The notes beneath the pieces were generated by a model. That model saw only the letters and a program-made list of their open reading frames with translations, did not search any database and had not been told where the DNA came from. A DNA stretch of 64,000 bases, from contig NC_060114.1 of the NCBI RefSeq assembly GCF_021155765.1, forward strand, positions 14,765,501 to 14,829,500. Reading direction: 5' to 3'. This DNA is from Diprion similis. Its lineage: Eukaryota; Arthropoda; Insecta; Hymenoptera; Diprionidae. A program made the translations under genes and the position numbers. Positions 38,913 to 53,206 of this stretch are shown in pieces (the stretch's first letter is position 1; each line of letters starts with the position of its first letter).

Positions 38913-39865
38913 GGTAACGGGACTGTTAATAGCACTCCCTGAAGCTGGTTTTTTTCCAACAACTCACAGACTATAACCTCCACAGTAACACAACCGTCAC
39001 ATTCTCATTCTATTGTTTACACTGTGACTAACCTAACCGGAAATTGCCGAAACGCAGCATTACACAAAACTACACCGCGATGCATTCCGCTGGTGAATTC
39101 TCTCTGTGACGAGCGAGGATGTCACGGCCTCTTGCGATGTGAATAAAATATCAAAGTTCCAAACTGAACCGAAGACACCGATATCATGCTCTCATTTTAT
39201 TATAAAAAAACAAATGCATCATAGAATTAAAAATGTATATTGAATCTTATAAAGCTTCCAAGTCATAGTGAATGGAGATCACTGTCATCTCCTTACGGAC
39301 TATCGTGTATCCCGATGATGATTACAAACGAATAATAAATTGATTATTGATCCCAATTATCGTGACTTAATCTCTATACGAAAATTACTAGGAGATGTAT
39401 AAATGCGTGGATAGGAAGAAAAGTGATCCATCCTGATTCTTCGAGGATGAGATTATGCTGCTTGTTTCTATACTGTTGCTGCTGATGATGATGATGATTA
39501 AGTCTATAGCAATCCGTTAAACGAAAGAACGGTGATTGCTTTAAATTAATCCAAAGCTATAAGAAGGTTGCAATTAATCCGGTAATTGGCCACTTAGTTA
39601 ATTAAGTCGAGCTAAGATAATTAACGGCTTTCCGATGCGCTCCGAGAAGCCTCGACTGTCTGACTGACTGTTGTGAATGACCGACTACTTGCCCGCAGCA
39701 TCGTCTCCTCCTCTCGCTCACTCATATTATCTTGTCACACGTCGGAGGATACGGTACTTATTATATACTCTTTGGTATGCAGTAAGAGGAGACTGCAGCA
39801 ACCGAGAAGCGAAGAATTCGGGACAAGCAGGACTGTAAGCTTGAAAAATGGCGTTATGTGGTATA

Positions 39866-40250
39866 TAAGGGTGGCGCAAAAAAACTGACTATTTTTTTTT
39901 TTGAGTCTCGTGTGACAAAGTGTTAGTTTTTGATGTTTTAAGAGGCCACTCCAAAGGACAGTTGAAGAAAAAATTTTTTAAGAGGTCGTTCCACATTTTT
40001 TCAAACTTCAGAAATCGTCCAAAATCGATTTTTTTTTTCAATTTTTTTCTCGTTACGGTATAATTTTATAGACAATAAAAAAATAAGTTTTTGACGATTT
40101 TTGACATTTTAAAAAATTTGGAGCGACCTCTTAAAATTTTTTTTTTTTAACTGTCCTTTGGAGTGGGCTCTTAAAACATCAAAAACTAACATTTTGTCAC
40201 ACGAGACTCAAAAAAGACAAAAAATTGTCGGTTTTTTTGCGCCACCCTGA
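39866..40250 (-). mobile_element. mariner-like MITE, copy 5 (internal deletion)
   Basis: Ends TAAGGGTGGCGC and GCGCCACCCTGA, each with one change from the family ends. At 385 bases it lacks the central part present in the 620-645 base copies, a typical internal deletion derivative. The retained internal motif CTCGTTACGGTATAATTTTA matches copy 4 orientation. Confidence 0.85.
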
Positions 40251-42019
40251 GATACATACTTGACGAGGGTGCGTCCGGAGCTTCTAGAATATGATGCAGA
40301 TTTAGAACATAACCGTAGTGATTCGCGGAACGAAGAACGCGAGGAACGCGATTTTGCCTCACGAAACACTTCCTCCCCCTAGCGAGGTATGGATGGCAGC
40401 TAGCCAATTCTGCGCGAAAGAAGATCTCGGCAATATTTCGAGATCAAGAATTCGAAATACCTCTAACCGTGCAAGAGAATGGAGTAGAAAGTAGAAGGAA
40501 ACCACCATCATCATCGTCATCATCAACGTCGTCTCGACTCGCGTGAGAAAACTGATTTGGTTTTGCAGCAGTTGGTCAATTTTCTAAGCACTTATAACGT
40601 CGAAACAATATCGAAAGGAGATCACAAATGTGTTTTGCTTTCAGTGTAGTGAGACCCTGAGACTTTGTTCAATAACTTCGCATGTGGCGCACGGCTAGTT
40701 GCAACGATAATAAAACTTTCAACATCAATACTATGGCAGTCGGTTTTGAAGCACTTTGAATCGGGTTAAATATAGAAGCTGACAAAACAACGAGAAGGAA
40801 AATATATGAAATTCCAACCTCGAGTAGAAATATCTTCTAAAAATCGTTATTTGAACTAAAGTGTAATAGACTTATACACATCAGATATACAAGCCATCCA
40901 TATAAGTATGATAAGCGTTCATGTTCCAGGTACACGAGCAGTAATAGTGCAAAATATATGTACTAGAAAATACTTGTCCGTTTCAAGCAAGCATGACACA
41001 TAGGTACAGAGCAGATCCGTTCTTTTTACATAACGAAATTCCTGATCGTCAAGTGTTTTGAATGTTGATTTCTAATAGAGTCGCTATGCGCGTTGCAAGA
41101 GTGTCATGATATCTAATCTACCTGACTCAACGGGTACGACATTATCATTTATCAAGCTCTCTATATATATCTACTACTACTACTACCAGGCACTAAAGCA
41201 CCCAAAGCAGCAACCGACGACTGGAAGATCGATATCCATCCACCTTTCTAGCAGCGTGAGTCTGGGACGTTTGGCATATGCATTCGGAGTAAATTCCTGG
41301 AACACAACGATCCAGGATAACCACGGTGTATACATTAATTACGAATTGTGTGTGTATATACGATGATGACCAAGTCGCTAATTACGTGATGACCGCATTT
41401 CACAATAGGAATACACGATGGGAATCAAGGCAACATATGCAGACGAGGTCAGTCACGCTTGGATGTCGTCTATGGTTATACAAACTTTGGGGAAAGTCTG
41501 AAAAATTGATTGTGAGTTTATTGGGAATGGTAGAGTAAGAGAGTCAGGTTAAATGTGATAACGTAACTGACCCGTTAACAGCAACCATTTTTAAGACACA
41601 ACTTCTGCACTTTCAAACAACTGGGTCAAGTGCTGCACGCCACGTTATAGAAGAGTTTCCTGTATTCGTTCATCATCAATTAGAGTGGCATTAGACGATG
41701 ATAAGACCTCGATGCAGCTCTTTAGATGAATTAAAACTTGATCAAGTTGACCTTTTAGATAGATGAACTGGGTCTAATAGTGTTCAAGAAATAGGGTCTC
41801 AAGTCACGGAATGCGATTTACGATTATTATCGATATACGGTTAATTTTCACTTGCGTAACGGTCCAGATTGCAAATGAGGTTGAAGTTAGTAACGTTTGA
41901 AAATTAGATCAAACCATATAATAAACAAAACATACCGATAACTTGAAAAGCAGACTTTTCGAAAAGTTATTCTAAATTTATTCTACATTTGTAGAAGCAC
42001 TCTCGTAATCTCTTAGACT

Positions 42020-42185
42020 GAGAATTCACTCTTAATGGAGTGAAAAATCACAAATCGAGTGAAATTTAGAATGATTTTATTCACTCCAAGCTTTTGAACT
42101 GGAAAAATGCATTCTAAAAGGGTTAAATATTAACCCCATTATGAGAATTGCGCAGTTTTCACTCCAAGAAAATTTAGAGAACAGC
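42020..42185. repeat. possible small inverted-repeat element with TTCACTCCAA motifs
   Basis: TGGAGTGAAAAA, GAGTGAAATT, TTCACTCCAAG and TTTTCACTCCAAGAAAA recur in both orientations within 165 bases, as in a decayed short MITE. Confidence 0.3.
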
Positions 42186-43066
42186 GAGATTCTTTCTCTC
42201 TAATAATAACTAATAAACATGCGTTGAATTCTCGCCAAACTCTTGAATCCACGCGACGTGTAACAATGTATTGTATCGAGCCACCTCGTCGTTATAATCA
42301 TGCCAATTATTTTTGTTCCAATAAAAACACGCGCCATAATGATGAACTTTGTTGCGCAGTAGCAGAGGATGATAATAATTGATTCATCGTCATCGACATA
42401 CGTGTGTGTTTTTTCTTTTATTCGAACATCAAGTACGTGACACGTGGATGACCCGAGTAACCCAGAGCAGCAAATGCGAATTAAGAAGTGAATAATGAGT
42501 CGACATCATGTATAATATACTTAAGTCTAAAACTGCACCATATAAGGTGACGAAGACGAGCTCTCAGCTAGCTGATATGTCTGGGGTAAAAAGCAGAAAG
42601 GAGGAGAAAAAAAAAGTTGAAAGAAAAAAGTAGAACCACACAAACTTTTCTTTGCACAGTCAGTAAGTAACACGTAAGCACAATCCTCTGCTAGCCAGTA
42701 AACACTCGCTCCTATTCCTCAATGAACGTTAACGAGGATGACGATCAAAGTTTAGCTCCAATTCCACATCGCATATAATATCCTACCCACCCACCCACGC
42801 AGTGATGATAACGCAAGCAATTATTTAGAGAAAAATAAATGTACGTGGGCGTCACAATAAAGATATAGATCTATATTGACGAAATTTTTTAACACCACCG
42901 AATAATGCGTTTCACCTGTTACTTTTCGTTAATTCAATATATCGAACCACGTGACGAAGTTCGCTTAAAAAATTTTGGGATTGATTGCTTTGACATTTTA
43001 TTACGTTGAACATCTTAATCCCACCCACAGACGAAAGCAGTTTCTTTATCGGATCAATACTTTTAG

Positions 43067-43067
<1 letters not shown>

Positions 43068-43097
<30 letters not shown>
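43068..43097. repeat. (AAT)n microsatellite
   Basis: About ten AAT units. Confidence 0.9.
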
Positions 43098-43405
43098 TTT
43101 GCGAATTATTTTCACTCGAGTAAACAAAGTTTAACCGCAATTTAAAATAATAATCCCGTGTTCAACGGAGCGAATTGTTGAATATCCCTGAGGGTGTAGG
43201 GAGGCTGATGGATACCATCGAGAGAGAAAATTCGCAGATGACGTACCTAAATCAGGGTGGCTGTACTCCGAGTGCATGGCTAAGACCATTCCAACCTCGT
43301 CCTGAAGGTCCTTTTTATCCTACACCGCGAACAACGACACTTCACAATGATAAGTGATCACCTAATATATTCGAGGTTGCAGTGCGCAATCGCAACTACA
43401 CAACG

Positions 43406-43408
<3 letters not shown>

Positions 43409-43483
<75 letters not shown>
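43409..43483. repeat. (AT)n microsatellite, about 75 bases
   Basis: Uninterrupted AT dinucleotide run, the longest simple repeat in the window. Confidence 0.97.
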
Positions 43484-43486
<3 letters not shown>

Positions 43487-44333
43487 TATATAAATATATG
43501 TATATTAGTCGATAAATTTGTCTGTTAAAACTTTGTTCCCAAGTAAGCATAAAGTTGAATTTAATTTAAAGAAGAAGAATAAGACAAAATGAGAGTGATA
43601 AATTGTCCGTAGCACCAAACCACGATCACCACAAGTGTGCAACACGGTAACACTTTATAAGGATAAATAATGATCTTTTTCTATTATCAGTAACTTGACC
43701 GATGAATGAACAGGTGATGAAATGTTTCCAATGGAAGTTATGAGTTCATACGAAAATTACGTATTATTATTCCGATGACATTCATTCTACGAAAGACTTC
43801 TTCTCTCATCTAATTCGATGAATGGAATCAACGAATGGGTAGAATATCACAAGTTTAAAGTTTGAACGATACTTCAAACACACACACAGATAAGACTTAT
43901 GAGACACACTTATGAGAGGGTGTTCCCAACAACTCATTACTGAACCACCGCAATGACGATGATTAAATAAACAACATATCAAATTCCATTCGAATCCAAA
44001 ATATAATTCAACTCCAATTACTGATTACAAAAGAGAACTATCGTCGCCTCGAGACTTGCAAAAAGCACGTGCGATGGTCACTTCTTCGAGCAGATCGTTA
44101 AAACAACTTTGCTTGGCTCTCTCTCCCCCCTCTCTCTCTTTCTCTTCTTTCTCTCACACGGTTCGTCGGAGCTAAAATGACCGGAACGTCAACGTGCTTG
44201 TGCCGTCTACGACAGACGTTCTTGGAGTGGTTGGCGCATAGCTGGTAAACCGAAGCAGCCAGTATCGTCGTCGTCTGGGTGCCTGGCTTGGATCACACCC
44301 CACCCCAGAGGAGGTGGCAATGCGATGTCGGCG

Positions 44334-44355
44334 AGGAAGGAAGGAAGGAAGGAAG
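44334..44355. repeat. (GGAA)n microsatellite
   Basis: Five to six GGAA units at the edge of a GC-richer patch. Confidence 0.9.
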
Positions 44356-47300
44356 GGAGAAAGGGAGGACGGGGTGCACAGACGTTTTAGAAGCGTCGCG
44401 ACGTCCGACGTCTACGTCGACGTCGGGGATATAACGAGGATGGATGTACCGATGTACGTCGTCTGCTGTACTCTCTTTATCGGACGATCGAGGGTAGCGG
44501 ATAAAATATTCGATTCGTCCAACGTTGAGAACACTTCTCGTCATCGACAAATGCGTTTCGTTTTTATGATTATAAAAACCATTTGCCAGAGCTTGAGCCA
44601 AAAAGGTTTTCGACGTCGCACATCGTTCGTTCCTTCGTTCGTTCATTCATTCATTTTCTTTTTCTCCTTCTCTTTCCGAACAATCTTTATTTTTACCAAC
44701 GATGAGACGACCTCCCGGTATACATATAAAAGAAGAAACCGTCACGAATATCTTTGGACGCATAAATTTCAAGCTAGCTATACCCTATCACTTTTGTGTT
44801 TTTTGTAATCTTCACCGTTGCATTTGGAATAATAATAATAACAATAACGATATTATACTGTAACCAAAAGACAAAGAAGTGATCGGACTCATCGCAAACT
44901 AATTCATCCTGAGTTTAGACTGTCGAGAGAAAAACCTATTGCTTGAAAGCAAACATAGATAGAACAACAACAGTGTTAAAAGATGTTCAATTTATAGCAG
45001 CCAGACCACCCAGAATCGGAGCCACGTGCTTTGAAGAGACCGATGCAGAGCCTTTAAAACTCTTTGTGAGACTACGAAAGGCGTTTTTTTGTAAACGATA
45101 CGATGAAACCACGGACATTTCTTACTTCTCGAGGGATTATTAGTTCGTTACTGCATGACCCGAGCTGTGTTTTATTTTTATAAAGAAGAAAATCGATTCG
45201 AACACAAAGTAGCGAAGGATAATTACTTCTTGAAGATACTATCGGAAGTGACCTCTCTAACCACTGTCGTTCGATTTAACTAACGTACCAACGCATCGAC
45301 GAACGTTAAAAATGCGCATAATTTGACAAAGTAGCTTCGATCAATAATTATCTTTATAGAAGTCTGTTCGAAATTTTTTTTACGAGAAATTATAACCGAA
45401 CGGTAAACATCAAGTTTAGAATCGTAACTTATTGCCACACTTGCGTAACAGGAACCCAAAGATTTTTTCAATTTTCGAAAAATAGTGGCAAAATTTTTTT
45501 TTATTTCTCGACTAACCAATAATAATTAAGAGAACGTATCAACTTTACAATATTCTTTCCAAGACTTAAATTTCAAGACTTTGTGTAGTGAATACACAAT
45601 TGAAAATCCTATTTTAGCAAGCTAATAATTCTTTACTGCACAACCTTACAATCTTAGCAATGATCTAGATTCATATCCATAAAATGTTACAGATACAAAA
45701 ATCTGATGTTAGAATTTGAGGATTCGAGCAAACCGATATATTTCACAGAGTGTAGTGCTAAGCGATGTGCTTTCTCATACCCTACGATAATCATATTTTA
45801 AACTGCAATTATACTAGCATAGATATGATGAAATACTGTGATTGAAAAATAAACTCAATTCACTTTCAAAATGCAAACAAATTCAAAGAAAGAGAATCGC
45901 GAAGGTTGAAGATATCTCAAGAAAATATCCTGACGGCTCAACTGTGCTATACAGCATTTGACCTGTCTTTTGATGTGAAATCGCATCGCTGTCAGTATCC
46001 ATTAGCCGCTGCCTCTGATAGTTAAACACGGTCAAGGTAAGAGCAGTTGTCGTAGGGAATCGGGTCAAACTCTGCTTAGGATTTAGATCCGCAATCTCTA
46101 ATTGCATAGAAAAATAATTTCCACCTTATCATCACAAAAATCTTTTGACGATCCAACTGTGAATAGAAAATAATAAAAAATTACTAAATCGAACCGACAA
46201 GTATACAACATTTTTCAGAAGCAAAATTAGCAGCTAGTATTTTTTTTTTTCATATGAATCACAACCTCTGCACTTATTTGGCAGGTTCGACCGAGTAAAA
46301 CCTAAAAGAATCAGAATTCGAGCTAAAGCTGTGATGAAATTCTACGATAACTGGTCCTACTGTAAAAATATTTGGCTACGAGAGGTGACGCTGCATGGAT
46401 TCAGACGTTTAAGCGATTATTAAATGCTTTCAACGCATTATTCAAGTTCTGTACTTCGAAGATAGTTCTAGTACGGTAGCAAAATCAATGAATTACACAA
46501 ATCAATCGTACGTTGATTCGTGTGATGAGAAATTTTTGCCACTTTCATTTGCTGAGGAGCTTATTTAATGTTTTTCTATGGTCAATACAAAATTTACTTT
46601 CTTCGAACGCTGTTTCATAAAACATGTTAAACATTGATAATCACGCTAACAAGATGACCTTCTGAGTTGCAAAAATTGATCTTACACTGTTTAGATATAA
46701 TTACCATTCCACTAATTTTGTCAAACGAGTTTATAAAATATCCTCCCCCTCCCCTATACTAACTAAGGTCGTCCGAAAATTCTTTTATTGTAACAAAAAA
46801 ATTGGATACAGCTATTTTTTTACAGTTACACTGTTGTATGGTATACAAAATATCTAAAGGAAAAGTTTTCAGAAGAATTAGTGCTCTCGAATTATTCGTA
46901 TAGATCGAATCAACGGGTACAACAAGGTAAGGTACGAAAGGTAAATAAAAATATTTGTCAACAAACCACTCTGTCACGGTTACTCAAGGTACGAATGAGA
47001 GTTAATTTTTTCTTAAATCGATACAGATCTCTTGAAAAACTGAGCTAATTGAAAAATTGATGCACGAATTGCACAGTCTATAACTGAAATAAACTTTTAG
47101 GGTGTGTCACACGCAATTGCAGCAAAGAAAACTGACTCGCTAGTCACCTCGCAGTCGCCTGGTACAGCGAAACTCGATGGATAACCGGACTTGCGAGTAA
47201 ACTAGCGGTGAAACAATTACCAAGAGATACTATTCTAGTCAATCCGTCTATCAGGTGAGCATGAGTTGATTATCACAACGACGGATGACGGTAAGACTGT

Positions 47301-47867
47301 TGTCACATGACCACAATGACTAATAAGGATCATTAGCTCGCCGTTAAACTCAGTGTGCACTGAAAAACGCAAGACAAAACTGAAAGCATCGCTGCGCTTG
47401 GTGCAGCATTACCACTGACCACAGCACCGAACGCATGTGATTCCAGATTGAAAAACCCCGAGTAGTTAACAATACAATTCTCTAATCTGTCAAGAGAAGT
47501 CGAAGACAAATAGAGGTGAATTTCGGAGTGTCAGGAGTCGTCGACGGTCTGCCAATAACCCGGTTAGTCATCGACGACACGCTCCGGGTTCGCCGGAGAG
47601 TCTCGGACCACGGTAAACCTGAGGTCGATTAGGGAGCCGGGAAAAGTGCGATATTCGCCGGGTCATCGGCGAGGATTAACCACGATCATCGGGATTCGCG
47701 GTTCGGCTCCGCCGTGATCGTTCCCTGGTAGCAGGCACAGATCTTTTAATTGCGGCCGTTTGACTCGCGGACGGAACGCGCGAGGCGCTTACAACACGCC
47801 CGCCGCACTCTCGGCCCCGTCGCGGAACATCCCGACCTCGGTAATTATCTCTACGTTTAATAAATAC

Positions 47868-47913
47868 CTCGTTTTTCTGCGAGCCCCGAAATCTCCTCCT
47901 TGTTGTCGGCCAT
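47868..47913 (-). CDS. candidate first coding exon, unidentified minus-strand gene
   Basis: On the minus strand a start codon in CTAAGATGGCCGAC opens MADNKEEISGLAEKR, then one extra base (phase 1), before a plausible donor CGAG|GTATTT. The CpG-rich surroundings and the AAGATGGC start context are typical of a metazoan housekeeping transcription start. The rest of the gene would lie far to the left, so the intron would be tens of kilobases. I do not recognise the 15 residues. It is head-to-head with the ACAT2-like gene, with about 1.1 kb between the two start codons. It shares exit phase 1 with the candidate exon at 18578-18803, so both could splice to the same acceptor. The support is motif-level only; it could be a chance short frame. 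Confidence 0.5.
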
Positions 47914-49056
47914 CTTAGCACCAGTCACTGACCACAATGCACTATGGGTAAAAACAAACGCCAACTTCTCGCAGTGGCGGCCACTCACGGCGGCGGATCA
48001 CAGACTGGATAGACTCCCGTCTGACCGTCGATCGCCGTACGAACCGCCTGTGGCGCCACCTGACGCATTATTACGGAACTGATAGATTCACGGAACGTGA
48101 CGTCACCCAGGGCTGTGTCAATTTTTGGTGGGGCCCTTAGATAGCAGTGTAATCTTAAATCTGAAATATTCTAATTATGGGATCGGACTTAAATGAATGT
48201 ATTTTTGAAACGTTATTACGTAGGTGAGGATTATAACCAAATGGATTTTTTTGGATTAAATCTAATTTCTTTTCATCAATATTATACGGTTCGTGTATAC
48301 TTTAGATTCACGTAGTTTCTCGTTATTTCATCTGACTACAGGCTTGTCAAATTTTTTTATACACTTTTTTCTTCAATCTATTTTCAAACATCCCCTTACG
48401 TGGATTTTTAAGAATACGTGATTTGTTGTTTTGCAGATAAATTTTATAAAGAATTGACTTGAACCGCTGGTACAAGACTGCATCTGTTCCGTCCAGCCCG
48501 TAAGTTTGAAAGAAATCTTAAAATTTTTGAGCTGATTCGCTCATAAGAAATGCTCAGATATTATAATATACACTAGATTAGCGTATTACACACATAATCT
48601 ATTCCGATTTTGCGTTTGCTATTTCAACTTTCGGAAAGGAGAGATTTGAATAAAGCTGTTGACTGGCTGATGTTTCAAGACTGACCAATCACATGAATTT
48701 TTCACTTCTTTTATTTTCAAAATGTGGCAAACAAAACACATCGGACCGCTTTCGCGGGCAACTGATAGCGACGCATGCGTGTAGAGCTTATATTATCATT
48801 ATTATGTTCTTGTTATTATCATTATGATGAACTTGTGCCGCCGTTGGTCGCCTTGGCTGTCAGCTGCTATACCGGCTGTTAAATTCCAGACATTGGATTC
48901 CTGAATACTTTACCTCGAGCCACCACCCGCGTTGGTTGACTCTTGAACGAGAAGATCGTAGCAGTTCCAGTTCGCGAGTTTGAACCACGTTTTACGGTGG
49001 ATACTGGCATCGCACGTTCGAATTACTTGGTTACACAATCGAACTGCAGATTCATC
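47914..49056. promoter_or_regulatory. divergent promoter region between the 47.9 kb exon and ACAT2
   Basis: The first 200 bases are CpG-rich, with the minus-strand AAGATGGC start at one edge. The remainder is AT-rich and includes the ACAT2 5' UTR just before 49057. No TATA box was confidently seen. Confidence 0.5.
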
Positions 49057-52219
<3,163 letters not shown>

Positions 52220-52987
52220 CTTTCAATAACATTAGAATTACTGATATTCTGAGTCGGATATATCACAGTACTACTGTCACTGTGAAAAGTCAGTACCTTA
52301 ACTAGAAAGTTAGAAATAACTATCTTAATTATGGAATATACGTATAAAAAAATTCAATCAATTATTATAAATTAGATGAAATTACAATATTTTTTATTCG
52401 TGGACATAATTTCATGGTATGATTATATTTCGAAAAAGTAGCAATTTGTGATATATTGGAAATTGTATACTTTTAGACCGCAAAGCCTTTTTTACACGTT
52501 GTTGACTATTGCATGAGTATTTTTTACTCACATTTTTATAGCGTCAAACGCATATAATAATATGTAGCCGAGCATATTATTCGTATATTTCATCGCGCTA
52601 CGAATTTTCGGGTATAAAAGGGAAAGTTACTAAAAATGTTAGATATTCTAATATTTTCTTTATAAATCGTCGAAAACGACAAGATAATTAATTTCACTAT
52701 ATTTTGAAAGTTTTATTTCCCTCCGTGTTAAGTTTACCCTTGTCATGGTACAAACTAATGACAAATATTTCTGTTTCAGTATTTAATGCACTTTTTTATG
52801 AAATTATTCGAGATTTTTTTACTCTTAAATATAAAATATATATATTCATATCTAAGAATTATATTGTATTATATTCATACCATACTGAAAGTTGTATTTA
52901 GATGCTAGAATATTTGACATGTTTTCAATATGTTGTACAAATAATGCATATTTTCGTAACATCCAAGACAAAGTAGCAAAAGAGAAA

Positions 52988-52993
52988 TTTATT
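52988..52993 (-). promoter_or_regulatory. polyadenylation signal AATAAA, probably of LSM10
   Basis: Minus-strand hexamer 214 bases past the LSM10 stop. Confidence 0.5.
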
Positions 52994-53001
52994 TATCAGT
53001 T

Positions 53002-53007
53002 AATAAA
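53002..53007 (+). promoter_or_regulatory. polyadenylation signal AATAAA, possibly of ACAT2
   Basis: Plus-strand hexamer about 780 bases past the ACAT2 stop; I saw no earlier canonical AATAAA. It lies within 10 bases of the opposing LSM10 signal, so the two transcripts probably overlap at their tails. Confidence 0.4.
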
Positions 53008-53206
53008 TTTATGTATCGAATGTATTTGCTAAGCATTTATCGTAAGACCATCAAAGCTATATTTCATGTGTTGCTCATAAAATTTCTAAACCATTACCAA
53101 GCTGTATATCTCACATGTAATCTCGACCAGCAAAAGTAAAAATAACTATCACTGTTATTATTGGTAGTCCTCAGAAATTGATCGATTGATGTCGGGTTTG
53201 CGGCAT

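Larger units (their letters stand above)
37998..39865. other. spacer between MITE copies 4 and 5
   Basis: AT-rich; contains the coding-like segment at 38228-38443 and a (TA)n run at 38888-38912. Nothing else supported. Confidence 0.5.
40251..47867. other. AT-rich non-coding stretch
   Basis: No supported gene. Contains a short open frame at 43208-43357, long (AT)n and (AAT)n repeats, and a GC-richer patch at 44.15-44.52 kb. A small repeat-like cluster of TTCACTCCA/TGGAGTGAA motifs lies at 42.02-42.18 kb. Confidence 0.5.
52220..53206. other. convergent 3' region of ACAT2 and LSM10
   Basis: Very AT-rich. Contains the 3' UTRs of both genes and the opposing AATAAA signals near 53.0 kb. No coding frame of note. 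Confidence 0.6.

Noticed and set aside
44314..44808. Plus-strand open frame of 164 codons, the longest in the gene-poor part
   Set aside because: Dominated by simple-repeat translations (GRKEGRKGE, SFIFFFSFSF), with no splice context or recognisable domain.
47676..48082. Arg/Ser-rich frames on both strands at the 47.9 kb CpG island
   Set aside because: Long frames here are an effect of high GC content; the short ATG-to-donor exon on the minus strand is a better explanation.
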